This document shows positions 42,279-51,912 of a stretch of DNA of 64,000 bases, piece after piece. Source of the DNA: Pseudomonas sp. B21-040 (lineage in GTDB: Bacteria; Pseudomonadota; Gammaproteobacteria; Pseudomonadales; Pseudomonadaceae); contig NZ_CP087176.1 in the NCBI RefSeq assembly GCF_024748695.1, forward strand, positions 303,501-367,500, written 5' to 3'. The notes below the pieces were generated by a model. That model was not told the DNA's origin, did not search any database, and saw only the letters and a list, made by a program, of their open reading frames with translations. The first letter of the stretch is position 1. Each line of letters opens with the position of its first letter. The position numbers were made by a program, and so were the translations under genes.

Positions 42279-44729
42279 ATGACTCAAGAACCACTTGTTC
42301 GCGATGCAGAGGTGGCCGCATTCCGCGACGCCGTCTTGACCAAACTCACTTACGCGGTGGGTAAAGACCCGGATCACGCCTTCGACCACGACTGGTTCGA
42401 AGCCATCGCCCTGGCGGCACGAGATCACATGGTCGAGCACTGGATGGACCACACCCGGCAGATCTACCGCAAAGGGCAGAAACGGGTTTATTACCTTTCC
42501 CTGGAATTTCTTATTGGCCGGCTGCTCTACGACAGCCTGAGCAACCTTGGCCTGCTCGACGTCGCTCGCGAAGCCCTGACCGAACTCGGTGTCGACCTTG
42601 AACGCATCCGCCTGCTGGAACCCGATGCGGCGCTGGGCAACGGCGGCCTCGGTCGTCTGGCCGCGTGCTTTATGGAAAGCATGTCGACCCTCGGCATCGC
42701 CGGTCATGGTTATGGCATTCGTTACGAGCACGGTTTGTTTCGCCAGGCCATCGTCGACGGCTGGCAGCAGGAGCAGACCGAACACTGGCTGGACTTCGGC
42801 AACCCGTGGGAGTTTGAACGGCCAGAGGTTGTGTACCCGATTGGCTTTGGTGGCAGCGTCGAAACCTTCACCGATGAAAACGGCAAGACCAAGCAGGTCT
42901 GGACCCCGGTGGAAACCGTCCGCGCCATTGCGTATGACACGCCGGTGGTCGGTTGGCGCGGGGCGAGCGTCAACACGCTGCGTTTGTGGCGCGCCCGGGC
43001 CATGGAAGATTTGCACCTGGAACGTTTCAACGCTGGCGACCACTTGGGTGCGGTGGCCGAAGTGGCCCGGGCCGAAAGTATCTCCCGCGTGCTCTACCCG
43101 GCGGACAGCACCGAAGCCGGCCAGGAACTGCGTTTGCGTCAGGAATACTTCTTTGTCGCCGCCTCCCTGCAAGACTTGCTGCGCCGCCATCGCAACATGC
43201 ACACCTCGGTCCTGACCCTGGGCGATCACGCGGCGATCCAGCTCAACGACACCCACCCCTCGATTGCCGTGGCCGAATTGATGCGCCAACTGGTGGATGT
43301 CTACGACGTCGCCTGGGATGCGGCGTGGCAGGTTACCGTCGACACGCTTTCCTACACCAACCACACGCTGCTGCCGGAAGCGCTGGAAACCTGGCCAGTC
43401 GGCTTGATGGAGCGGATGCTGCCGCGACACATGCAGATCATTTACCTGATCAACGCCCATCACATCGATTCGCTACGTGCCAAAGGCGTGCACGATTTCG
43501 ACGTGCTGCGCGCTGTGTCGCTGATCGAGGAAGACAACGGTCGGCGTGTGCGCATGGGTAACCTGGCGTTTCTCGGCTCCCACAGCGTCAACGGCGTGTC
43601 CGGCCTGCATACGCAATTGATGCGTAAAACGGTGTTCTCCGAACTGCACAAGCTATACCCGAATAGGATCAATAACAAGACCAACGGCATCACCTTCCGC
43701 CGCTGGCTGTACCAGGCCAACCCCGAGCTGACGTCGATGATGGTCGATGCCCTCGGCCCTGATTTGCTGGACAACCCCGAAGGGCGCTTGCTTGATCTGG
43801 AACCGTTCGCCGAGAAATCCGCGTTCCGCAAGGCGTTCGCGGAGCAGCGGCTGCACAGCAAGAAAGCCCTGGCGCACCTGATTCACGAGCGGCTGGGGGT
43901 GGCGGTCAACCCGGCGGCGATGTTCGATGTGCAGGTCAAGCGGATCCACGAATACAAACGCCAGTTGCTCAACCTCATGCACACCGTGGCGTTGTATCAG
44001 GCGATTCGGGCGGAACCTGAAATCGACTGGGTACCGCGGGTGAAGATCTTCGCCGGCAAGGCGGCGGCCAGTTATCACCAGGCCAAGCTGATCATCAAAC
44101 TGACCAATGACATCGCCCGGGTGGTGAACAACGACCCGACGGTGCGCGGCTTGCTCAAAGTGGTGTTCCTGCCCAACTACAACGTCAGCCTGGCGGAGAG
44201 CATTATTCCGGCGGCGGATTTGTCGGAGCAGATTTCCACCGCCGGCTTCGAAGCCTCCGGCACCAGCAACATGAAGTTCGGCCTCAACGGTGCATTGACC
44301 ATCGGCACCCTTGACGGGGCCAACGTGGAAATGTGCGAGCGCATCGGCTCTGAGCACATGTTCATCTTTGGCCTCAGTGCGCAGCAGGTTGAAGCGCGCA
44401 AGCAGAACCATGAATTCAATGCGACGCCGGATATCGCCGCGTCTCATCGACTCAATGACGTGTTGCAAGCGATTCGTGGCGGGGTGTTTTCGCCGGATGA
44501 TCCGTCCCGTTACGCCGGGCTGATCGATTCGCTGGTGGATTACGACCGCTTCCTGGTGTGCGCCGATTTCGATTCTTACTGGAATGCGCAGATGCGCGTC
44601 GAAGCCCATTGGCACGACTCCAAGGAATGGTGGCGCTCGGCGGTGCTGAACACGGCGCGGATGGGCTGGTTCTCCTCGGACCGGACCATTCGCGAGTACG
44701 CCACGGATATCTGGAAGGCGCTGGAGTAA
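42279..44729 (+). CDS. glgP: Glycogen/alpha-glucan phosphorylase
   Basis: The 816-residue enzyme releases glucose-1-phosphate from alpha-1,4-glucans. Near the C-terminal third is EASGTSNMKFGLNGA, containing the lysine that binds pyridoxal phosphate. Other family segments are EPDAALGNGGLGRLAACF and KRIHEYKRQLLN. The length is normal. No other glycogen genes are adjacent in the window, so it is transcribed alone. Confidence 0.96.
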   Translation: MTQEPLVRDAEVAAFRDAVLTKLTYAVGKDPDHAFDHDWFEAIALAARDHMVEHWMDHTRQIYRKGQKRVYYLSLEFLIGRLLYDSLSNLGLLDVAREALTELGVDLERIRLLEPDAALGNGGLGRLAACFMESMSTLGIAGHGYGIRYEHGLFRQAIVDGWQQEQTEHWLDFGNPWEFERPEVVYPIGFGGSVETFTDENGKTKQVWTPVETVRAIAYDTPVVGWRGASVNTLRLWRARAMEDLHLERFNAGDHLGAVAEVARAESISRVLYPADSTEAGQELRLRQEYFFVAASLQDLLRRHRNMHTSVLTLGDHAAIQLNDTHPSIAVAELMRQLVDVYDVAWDAAWQVTVDTLSYTNHTLLPEALETWPVGLMERMLPRHMQIIYLINAHHIDSLRAKGVHDFDVLRAVSLIEEDNGRRVRMGNLAFLGSHSVNGVSGLHTQLMRKTVFSELHKLYPNRINNKTNGITFRRWLYQANPELTSMMVDALGPDLLDNPEGRLLDLEPFAEKSAFRKAFAEQRLHSKKALAHLIHERLGVAVNPAAMFDVQVKRIHEYKRQLLNLMHTVALYQAIRAEPEIDWVPRVKIFAGKAAASYHQAKLIIKLTNDIARVVNNDPTVRGLLKVVFLPNYNVSLAESIIPAADLSEQISTAGFEASGTSNMKFGLNGALTIGTLDGANVEMCERIGSEHMFIFGLSAQQVEARKQNHEFNATPDIAASHRLNDVLQAIRGGVFSPDDPSRYAGLIDSLVDYDRFLVCADFDSYWNAQMRVEAHWHDSKEWWRSAVLNTARMGWFSSDRTIREYATDIWKALE

Positions 44730-44817
44730 CTTTTAGCAATAATTGCGTGCAAGGCCCGGCGATTGTTGGGCCTGATCGATATACTAAGCGCCAGTTTCAG
44801 TGAGCGCTGCGCGCTCA

Positions 44818-44880
44818 ATCGCGGGCAAGCCATGCTCCCACAGGATCACACGGACTGTGGGAGCATGGCTTGCCCGCGAT
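44818..44880. repeat. REP pair, CATGGCTTGCCCGC variant
   Basis: ATCGCGGGCAAGCCATGCTC and GAGCATGGCTTGCCCGCGAT are inverted copies about 25 bp apart. The variant replaces GCGGGC by GCATGG in one arm, so each unit folds less perfectly than the classic REP. Confidence 0.85.
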
Positions 44881-44930
44881 GACGTCAGTGCAGACGCCAC
44901 AAGGCAATGGGCCGCTTAGGGATATCGACC

Positions 44931-47900
44931 ATGCAATGGATTTTCATGCTGATAGGGCTGGTGCTCGGCTGGATACTCGACGAGTCGTTCAGTGATGCAC
45001 TCTTGGGCGGCTTGCTCGGGTTGGGGATTGGCCAGGCCATTCGCATCGGCCGTCTGGATTCGCAAGCCACCGCGCAACGCCAATTACTGGCCCAGGCGCA
45101 GGTGGCGCTTGAGGCGGTGCAGCAACGTCTGGCGTTGCTGGAGGTGTCTGGCGTCCAGGTGCCTGATACCAGCGAGTCGGTTGCCAATGAATCGATTGCT
45201 AGTGAGCCGGCCCCGACTGCCGGGTTCTCACTCGACGAAATTGCGCTCCATACCCCGGAGCTGATCTGGGACCTGCCTCCCGAGCTCGAACCCATTACGG
45301 CGGCGGCCACTGAAACCAGTCGGGCACTGCCTGCCGATGCCTGGAAACCCGAACCGGTCGCCCACGAACCGCAAGAACCCGTCACCCCGCGCGGGCCCAA
45401 CTTCATCGACCGCGCCATCAGTGGCGCCCGCGCTTGGCTGTTCGGCGGCAACACCGTGCTGCGGGTCGGTGTGGTGCTGCTGTTTCTCGGTCTGGCCTTT
45501 CTGCTGCGCTACGCCACCGAAGGCATGGTGGTGCCGATCGAATTGCGTTACGCCGGCGTCGCAGCGGCGGCATTGGGGCTGCTCGGTTTGGGCTGGTGGC
45601 TGCGCCATCGCAATACCAATTATGCGCTGATGCTGCAAGGCACCGGGATTGCCGTGCTGTACCTGACGGTGTTCGCGGCGATGCGTTTGCATCCATTGCT
45701 GGATCCGACGGCGGCCCTTGGCCTGTTGGTGGCGGTGACGGTGTTCTCGGCCATTCTGGCCATCACCCAGGACTCACTGGCGCTGGCGTGCGCCGCCGCG
45801 CTGGGCGGTTTTGCCGCGCCGATCCTCACGTCTACCGGCGCCGGCAACCACGTCGCGCTGTTCAGCTACTTCGCCTTGCTCAATGCCGGCATCCTCGCCA
45901 TCGCCTGGTTCAAGGCCTGGCGGCTGCTCAACCTGATTGGCTTTGCCGGCACCTTCGGCATCGGTTTCGCCTGGGGACTGCGTTCCTACGCGCCAGAATT
46001 GCTGTGGAGTACCGAGCCGTTTCTGATCCTGTTCTTCCTGATGTACCTGGCCATCGGCCTGCTGTTTGCCCGGCGCAAGTTGCTGGAAATGAGCGACGCC
46101 CCTGACGACGACAGCCGCGAGGCGCTACTGCGCTGGTCGGCGCGCAAGGGTGATTACGTCGACGGCACGATGCTGTTTGGGCCACCGCTGGTGGGCTTCG
46201 GCTTGCAGTTCGCGCTGGTCCAGCATCTGGAATTCGCCGCTGCGTTCAGTGCGTTGGCGCTGGGCATGATCTACATGGGCCTTGCCCGTTTGCTGATGGG
46301 CGGACGGGCGCTGCTGTTGGCGGAAACCTGCCTGGCACTGGGCGTGATCTTCGCCAGCCTCGCGATTCCTTTGGGGCTCGATGCCCGTTGGACCGCCGCT
46401 GCCTGGGCCGTCGAAGGCGCCGGAATCTTCTGGCTCGGCCTGCGCCAGCAACGCCCATTGGCCCGAGCCTTTGCCTTGCTGTTGCAACTGGGTTCGGCGC
46501 TGGCGTTCCTCAGTGAACTGCGTATCGGTGAAGGCAGCCTGCTCGACGGCTCGCCGCTGGGCGCGATGATGCTCGGCATCGCATTGCTGTTCAGCTTCTA
46601 TCAATTACGCAAGGCCTTGCCCGAGCATACCTCGCAGTGGGAACGCCAAGGGCTGCCCGTACTGGCATGTCTCGGCCTGACCTTCCTCTATCTGCTGGCG
46701 CCGTTGTTCTTCCTCACCCACGGCACGGCGATCAGTTGGGCGTTGGCGGGGTTGGCGACGTTGTTTGTCGGTCTGCGCCTGCAATCGCGCACGTTCCTGT
46801 TCACCGCGTTTGCTGTGCAGTTGCTCGGTGGCGCGTTGTTTCTGCTGCGGCTGCAAGGGGCGAGCGGCGAGTCGGCTGCGGTGTTCAGCGCCGGCTGGAG
46901 CGGATTGCTCAGCGCATCGTTGATCGGCCTGGCGTTGATCGCCGGCATGTTGCTGGCGGCGCGCGATGACATGGTGCGCAGCGACGTGAGATTGCTGCGC
47001 GGTTTGTCGGTGGTGTTGCTGGCCGGTCTGGTGCTGATCAATCTGGCGGTGTTGTTCGTCTTGCCATGGCAAACCGCGAGTGCGGTGTGGGCGGCCAGCG
47101 GTCTGTTGATCATCTGGCTGAGCCTGTACCTGAAGCAGCGCGTGAGTTTTGTCTTCGGTCTGTTGTTGCAGGTGATCGGTGGCGCGGCGTTTCTGTTCGC
47201 CGGGCCGCAATTGCTCGGCCCGTTGGCCAGCGAAGGGCTGAAGCCGCTGGCGCACAGCGGTTTCTGGACGCCGCTGGTGCTGGGCCTGGCCGCGCTGGTC
47301 GGTGCCTGGCGCTTGCAACTGGGTAACCATGGCTCCGCGTTCGATGTCCTGAGTTTGCGGCGTTTGTCTGAAGTGTTGCTGGTGTGGGGCGCGGGGTGGT
47401 GGGCGCTGGCGTGGATCAGCGAAGTGCTGCGTTTTGCGCCGCAGAGTCTGCAAGCAACGTTGCTGTTGGCGGTCGCGGCGGTCAGCGTGGTGCTGTGGAG
47501 CGTGTTGGCGCTACGTCTGAACTGGTCGGCGCTGGGCTTGCTCTGCACATTGCTGATGCCTGCTGCCGGCGTCGTGCTGCTCGCGGCCTGGCAGTCGCGT
47601 TATCACCCGGCGGCCAGTTTCGGCTGGCTGGCCTGGGCCGCGGTGTTTGGGGTGCATTTCGTTTCACTGAAGCGTCTGGCGCCGATGTTGCCCGCCCGCG
47701 CCCTGAGCACCGCGCATGTGCTCGGCTGCTGGCTGTTGATCGGTGTGTTGGCGCTGGAGCTGCGTTACGGCTTGCTGCTGTTGTCCGAGCAATACAACGC
47801 CTGGCGCTGGTTGGGTTGGGCGATTCTGCCGAGCCTGTACCTGGTGCTGATGGCGGCACCGCGCAACTGGCCGTGGCCGGTGTCGGCTTATCCTCGCGAA

Positions 47901-48533
47901 TATCGCCTGTATGCGGCGGCGCCGCTGGCGTTGCTGATGCTCGGCTGGTTCTGGCTGGCAAACGTCGTCAGTGACGGCACCGCCGAACCGCTGCCGTATG
48001 TGCCGCTGATCAATCCCTTGGAGTTGGGCCTGCTGTTTGCACTGTTCGGCGTCTACCTCTGGTCGCGCAGCGCCGTGACGCAACTGGCGATCCGCAAGGA
48101 CTACGCCGCACACGCCACGCAACTGATCGCCGGGGTTTCGCTGTTCGTGTTCTTCACCGCGCTGGTCATGCGCACGGCTCATCATTGGGGTGGCGTGCCG
48201 TTCGAGTTCGACGCGTTGCTTGAATCGATGCTGGTGCAGGCCGGGCTGTCCATCGTCTGGACCCTGATGGCGCTGAGCCTGATGATCGGCGGTCATTTGC
48301 GTCATCGCCGCGAAGTCTGGCTGATCGGTGCGGCGTTGATCGGTGTGGTGGTGGCCAAGTTGTTCTTTGTTGAATTGAGTAACCGCGGCGGACTGGCGCG
48401 GATCGTCTCGTTTATCGGCGTTGGCGTGTTGCTGTTGGTCGTCGGTTATTTCGCACCGCTGCCGCCCAAGCGCGCCGAGGCTGTGCCGGAATCAGAAAAA
48501 CCGGCCCCGGAAACCGAAGGAGTGTCGTCTTGA
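44931..48533 (+). CDS. DUF2339 giant membrane protein
   Basis: The 1,200-residue protein has a first membrane segment (MQWIFMLIGLVLGWILDE), a soluble Glu/Ala/Pro-rich stretch (about residues 50-170), then more than 25 predicted hydrophobic segments running to a hydrophilic C-terminus. This is the DUF2339 pattern; no biochemical function is established. The ATG at 44931 was chosen because the hydrophobic start follows it and TTAGGGAT precedes it. It overlaps the DUF3999 gene by three bases, so the two products probably act together in the envelope. Confidence 0.85.
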   Translation: MQWIFMLIGLVLGWILDESFSDALLGGLLGLGIGQAIRIGRLDSQATAQRQLLAQAQVALEAVQQRLALLEVSGVQVPDTSESVANESIASEPAPTAGFSLDEIALHTPELIWDLPPELEPITAAATETSRALPADAWKPEPVAHEPQEPVTPRGPNFIDRAISGARAWLFGGNTVLRVGVVLLFLGLAFLLRYATEGMVVPIELRYAGVAAAALGLLGLGWWLRHRNTNYALMLQGTGIAVLYLTVFAAMRLHPLLDPTAALGLLVAVTVFSAILAITQDSLALACAAALGGFAAPILTSTGAGNHVALFSYFALLNAGILAIAWFKAWRLLNLIGFAGTFGIGFAWGLRSYAPELLWSTEPFLILFFLMYLAIGLLFARRKLLEMSDAPDDDSREALLRWSARKGDYVDGTMLFGPPLVGFGLQFALVQHLEFAAAFSALALGMIYMGLARLLMGGRALLLAETCLALGVIFASLAIPLGLDARWTAAAWAVEGAGIFWLGLRQQRPLARAFALLLQLGSALAFLSELRIGEGSLLDGSPLGAMMLGIALLFSFYQLRKALPEHTSQWERQGLPVLACLGLTFLYLLAPLFFLTHGTAISWALAGLATLFVGLRLQSRTFLFTAFAVQLLGGALFLLRLQGASGESAAVFSAGWSGLLSASLIGLALIAGMLLAARDDMVRSDVRLLRGLSVVLLAGLVLINLAVLFVLPWQTASAVWAASGLLIIWLSLYLKQRVSFVFGLLLQVIGGAAFLFAGPQLLGPLASEGLKPLAHSGFWTPLVLGLAALVGAWRLQLGNHGSAFDVLSLRRLSEVLLVWGAGWWALAWISEVLRFAPQSLQATLLLAVAAVSVVLWSVLALRLNWSALGLLCTLLMPAAGVVLLAAWQSRYHPAASFGWLAWAAVFGVHFVSLKRLAPMLPARALSTAHVLGCWLLIGVLALELRYGLLLLSEQYNAWRWLGWAILPSLYLVLMAAPRNWPWPVSAYPREYRLYAAAPLALLMLGWFWLANVVSDGTAEPLPYVPLINPLELGLLFALFGVYLWSRSAVTQLAIRKDYAAHATQLIAGVSLFVFFTALVMRTAHHWGGVPFEFDALLESMLVQAGLSIVWTLMALSLMIGGHLRHRREVWLIGAALIGVVVAKLFFVELSNRGGLARIVSFIGVGVLLLVVGYFAPLPPKRAEAVPESEKPAPETEGVSS

Positions 48534-49903
48534 GTCAGAAGCTGAGTCTGGGCTGGTTGAGCGTGGTTGCGCTGGGTGTGACGCTGTCGGTTGGCGCACA
48601 GGAACAACCCGCGGATTTCACCACTCAAGTGCCGTTGTCCGTGAGCGGCGAAGGCCCGTGGTATCGCCTCGATTTGCCGTTGAGCGTGCAGTTGAATGCG
48701 CGCCAAACCGACCTGAGCGATGTACGCGTGTTCAACGCTGCTGGCCAGGTTCAGGCGTATGCCTTGGCCCGAGAATCGGCCCAGACCCGCGAAAGTCGCG
48801 CGCTGACCGATGTGAAGTGGTTCCCGTTGTACAGCTCGGCGGATTCCACCGAGCGCGCGCCCAGCGTGCGGGTGCAATCAAGCGCCAACGGCACGTTGGT
48901 CGAGGTGCAGCCGTCCAGCCAGTTGGAGGCGGGCGAAGAAGAACTGCGCGGCTGGTTGCTCGATGCCAGTGGCATCAAGGCGCCGTTACAGCAATTGGTC
49001 CTCGACTGGACCACCGAGCACGACGGCTTCCAGCGATTCAGCATTGAAGCCAGTGACGACTTGCAGCATTGGCAGTCATGGGGCGACGGGCAGGTGGCGC
49101 GGTTGGCGTTTGCCGACGAACGGGTCGAGCAGCATGAGGTCGGCTTGCCGGGGCAATCGGCGCGTTATCTGCGCTTGCTGTGGACTTCACCACAATCGGC
49201 GCCAGTGCTGACGTCCGCGCAACTGGAAAGCGCGAGCAGCCGCAGCCTGCCACTGCCGTTGGTCTGGTCACAGGCCTTGGCCGGCAGCAGCTCGAAGGCG
49301 GGTGAATACACCTGGCAGTTGCCGATGGGGCTGAATGTCGAACGGGTGCAGATCGACCTGAGCCAACCCAATAGCCTGGCGCCGGTCACCTTGTCGGGTC
49401 GCCGGGAGAGCAGCTTGCCGTGGCAGCCACTGGGCAGCGGTTTGCTGTATCGCCTGACCCAGAATGGCCAGGACGTGGTGCAGAACGAATTGCAGTTGCC
49501 GGGGCAAACCGTGCAGCAGCTGAAGCTGGTGGTGGATGAGCGCGGCGGTGGCCTGGGCAGCGCCGCGCCGACGCTGAAATTTGCCGTGCGCTCGACGCAA
49601 CTGGTATTCCTGGCGCGCGGCCCCGGCCCCTACACGCTGGCGCTGGGCAGTGCGACGGCGAAAGCGGTGAGCTTGCCATTGTCGACGCTGATTCCCGATT
49701 ACAGCGCGCAGAAGGTGGCGACGTTGGGTAAGGCGACGGTGGACGGCGGAGCGGTGGTAACGCCGGTGTCTACATCGGCGGCCCCGGCGACGGGTGACAC
49801 GAGCTGGAAGAAGCTCGGCCTGTGGGCCGTGTTGTTGCTCAGTGTGGTGTTCCTGGCGGCGATGGCGTTCAGTTTGCTGCGCAAACCACCGGTCAAACCC
49901 TGA
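48530..49903 (+). CDS. DUF3999 protein, partner of the DUF2339 protein
   Basis: The 457-residue protein has a signal peptide (LGWLSVVALGVTLSVGAQEQ), a large periplasmic beta-rich part and a C-terminal membrane helix (LGLWAVLLLSVVFLAAMAFS) with a short cytoplasmic tail. This is the DUF3999 type. The start is TTG at 48530, supported by GAAGGAG seven bases upstream, and it overlaps the DUF2339 stop. Function unknown. Confidence 0.82.
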   Translation: MSQKLSLGWLSVVALGVTLSVGAQEQPADFTTQVPLSVSGEGPWYRLDLPLSVQLNARQTDLSDVRVFNAAGQVQAYALARESAQTRESRALTDVKWFPLYSSADSTERAPSVRVQSSANGTLVEVQPSSQLEAGEEELRGWLLDASGIKAPLQQLVLDWTTEHDGFQRFSIEASDDLQHWQSWGDGQVARLAFADERVEQHEVGLPGQSARYLRLLWTSPQSAPVLTSAQLESASSRSLPLPLVWSQALAGSSSKAGEYTWQLPMGLNVERVQIDLSQPNSLAPVTLSGRRESSLPWQPLGSGLLYRLTQNGQDVVQNELQLPGQTVQQLKLVVDERGGGLGSAAPTLKFAVRSTQLVFLARGPGPYTLALGSATAKAVSLPLSTLIPDYSAQKVATLGKATVDGGAVVTPVSTSAAPATGDTSWKKLGLWAVLLLSVVFLAAMAFSLLRKPPVKP

Positions 49904-49926
49904 GAACGGCTGGCGCTGCGCGCCAA

Positions 49927-50008
49927 ATCGCGGGCAAGCCCGCTCCCACAGGTGACCGGGTTTCATTAGAGATACGCGGTCGAATGTGGGAGCGGGCTTG
50001 CCCGCGAA
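49927..50008. repeat. REP pair between DUF3999 gene and fbp
   Basis: Inverted units ATCGCGGGCAAGCCCGCTCC and TGTGGGAGCGGGCTTGCCCG are separated by about 35 bp. Confidence 0.92.
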
Positions 50009-50197
50009 GGCGGACTGCCTGGCAAAGAAAATCTCGAATCTGCCCCCTGCCACCGGTCCACATCCGGCCCGTTTCGAACTACGCTCATCCCCGCGCATGA
50101 ACTCTCTTGGGCGTATCACGTCTGATAGGAGGAAATGCGCCTCGACTCGCGTTAAACTGCGCGGGTTTTTAGCCCCCCCATTCCACCGGAGCCTTCC

Positions 50198-51208
50198 ATG
50201 TCCCGCGTTACCCTGAGTCGCTATTTGATTGAGCAGACCCGTAGCAACAACACTCCTGCCGATCTGCGTTTCCTGATCGAAGTGGTGGCGCGTGCTTGCA
50301 AAGAAATCAACCACGCCGTGTCCAAAGGCGCCCTGGGTGGTGTTCTGGGCAGCATGGGCACTGAAAACGTCCAGGGCGAAGTGCAGAAGAAGCTCGACGT
50401 GATCTCCAACGAGATCCTGCTCGAAGCCAACGAATGGGGCGGTCACCTGGCCGGCATGGCGTCCGAAGAAATGGACAATGCCTACCAGATCCCGGGCAAA
50501 TACCCGAAAGGCGCGTACCTGCTGGTATTCGACCCGCTGGACGGTTCGTCGAACATCGACATCAACGCCCCGGTCGGCACCATCTTCTCGGTACTGCGCT
50601 GCCCGAACGAATACCTGAGCCAGAACGAGCCCTTGAATGAAAAGGCCTTCCTGCAGCCAGGCACCCAGCAAGTAGCCGCCGGTTACGCGATCTACGGTCC
50701 ACAGACCATGCTGATCCTGACCCTGGGCGACGGCGTGAAAGGTTTCACCCTGGACCGTGAAATGGGTAGTTTCGTACTGACCCACGAAAACATCACCATT
50801 CCTGAGTCCACCCAGGAATTCGCCATCAACGCGTCCAACCAGCGTCACTGGGAAGCACCGGTACAGCGTTACGTCGGCGAATTGCTGGCAGGCGATGAAG
50901 GTCCGCTGAAAAAGAACTACAACATGCGCTGGGTCGCCGCGATGGTGGCCGACGTGCACCGTATCCTGACCCGTGGCGGTCTGTTCATGTACCCACGCGA
51001 CAGCCGCGAGCCGTCCAAGCCGGGCAAACTGCGCCTGATGTACGAAGCCAACCCGATGTCGTTCCTGGTCGAGCAAGCCGGCGGTGCTTCCACCGACGGT
51101 CACCAGCGCATTCTCGACATCAAGCCTGATGGCCTGCACCAGCGCGTGGCAGTGTTCCTCGGCTCGAAAGAAGAAGTCGAACGCGTTACGGCTTACCACA
51201 AGGCCTGA
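50198..51208 (+). CDS. fbp: Fructose-1,6-bisphosphatase, class 1
   Basis: The 336-residue enzyme removes the 1-phosphate of fructose-1,6-bisphosphate in gluconeogenesis. Family motifs are the metal site [19 protein letters not shown] and the C-terminal [22 protein letters not shown] precedes the ATG at 50198. The DUF924 gene follows after 3 bp, so the two are co-transcribed. Confidence 0.97.
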   Translation: MSRVTLSRYLIEQTRSNNTPADLRFLIEVVARACKEINHAVSKGALGGVLGSMGTENVQGEVQKKLDVISNEILLEANEWGGHLAGMASEEMDNAYQIPGKYPKGAYLLVFDPLDGSSNIDINAPVGTIFSVLRCPNEYLSQNEPLNEKAFLQPGTQQVAAGYAIYGPQTMLILTLGDGVKGFTLDREMGSFVLTHENITIPESTQEFAINASNQRHWEAPVQRYVGELLAGDEGPLKKNYNMRWVAAMVADVHRILTRGGLFMYPRDSREPSKPGKLRLMYEANPMSFLVEQAGGASTDGHQRILDIKPDGLHQRVAVFLGSKEEVERVTAYHKA

Positions 51209-51211
51209 TTC

Positions 51212-51814
51212 ATGACCGCGCCCTGGCAGCCGTTGCTCGATTGGTGGTTTGGTTCTTTCCAATCCGCCAGCGAAATAGCGGCTGACAAGGGCAAGTTGTG
51301 GTTCGGCAAGCGCGACAGCCAGGACCTCGAAGCGCACACGCGTTTCGGGGACTGGGTCGAGCAGGCACTGACCGGCGGTTTGACTGACTGGGCGCAACGC
51401 CCCGAAGGTTGGCTGGCTCTGGTGCTGTTGCTCGATCAACTCCCGCGAATGATCTACCGCGACACTCCCAAATCCTATTCCGGCGATCTCAGGGCTCAGG
51501 CACTGGTGGCGCAAGGCATTGCTGCGGATTTCGACCGGCAGTTGCGGCCGATTCAGCGGGTGTTCATCTATCTGGTGCTGGAGCACTGCGAACACCTGGT
51601 GGTGCAGAACGAGTGCATCTCGCGTTACATCGATTTGCTGGCGCAACAGCCGGAGGCGGATCGAACACTGTTTACCGACTATCTGGACTATGCCGAGAAA
51701 CATCAGAGGGTGATTGCGCAGTTTGGGCGGTTTCCGCATCGCAATGCGGTGTTGGGGCGGGAGTCGACGGCTGAGGAGTTGGCGTTTCTGTCGAAGCCTG
51801 GGTCCAGGTTCTAA
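51212..51814 (+). CDS. DUF924 family protein
   Basis: The 200-residue, mostly helical cytoplasmic protein has the DUF924 signature (ALVLLLDQLPRMIYRDTPKS, then FIYLVLEHCEHLVVQNECI and GRFPHRNAVLGRESTAEELA). Members resemble tetratricopeptide-like helical proteins and have no known activity. It follows fbp directly. Confidence 0.88.
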   Translation: MTAPWQPLLDWWFGSFQSASEIAADKGKLWFGKRDSQDLEAHTRFGDWVEQALTGGLTDWAQRPEGWLALVLLLDQLPRMIYRDTPKSYSGDLRAQALVAQGIAADFDRQLRPIQRVFIYLVLEHCEHLVVQNECISRYIDLLAQQPEADRTLFTDYLDYAEKHQRVIAQFGRFPHRNAVLGRESTAEELAFLSKPGSRF

Positions 51815-51839
51815 ATCTTCAATGCGGTTGATGACCCCA

Positions 51840-51895
51840 TCGCGGGCAAGCCCGCTCCCACAGTGATCCATGTGGGAGCGGGCTTGCCCGCGATG
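51840..51895. repeat. REP pair between convergent genes
   Basis: ATCGCGGGCAAGCCCGCTCC and GGAGCGGGCTTGCCCGCGAT are inverted with a short interior (CACAGTGATCCATGTG), so the two units may fold together into one long hairpin. Confidence 0.92.
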
Positions 51896-51912
51896 GGGCC
51901 CGAGAGAGCGCC

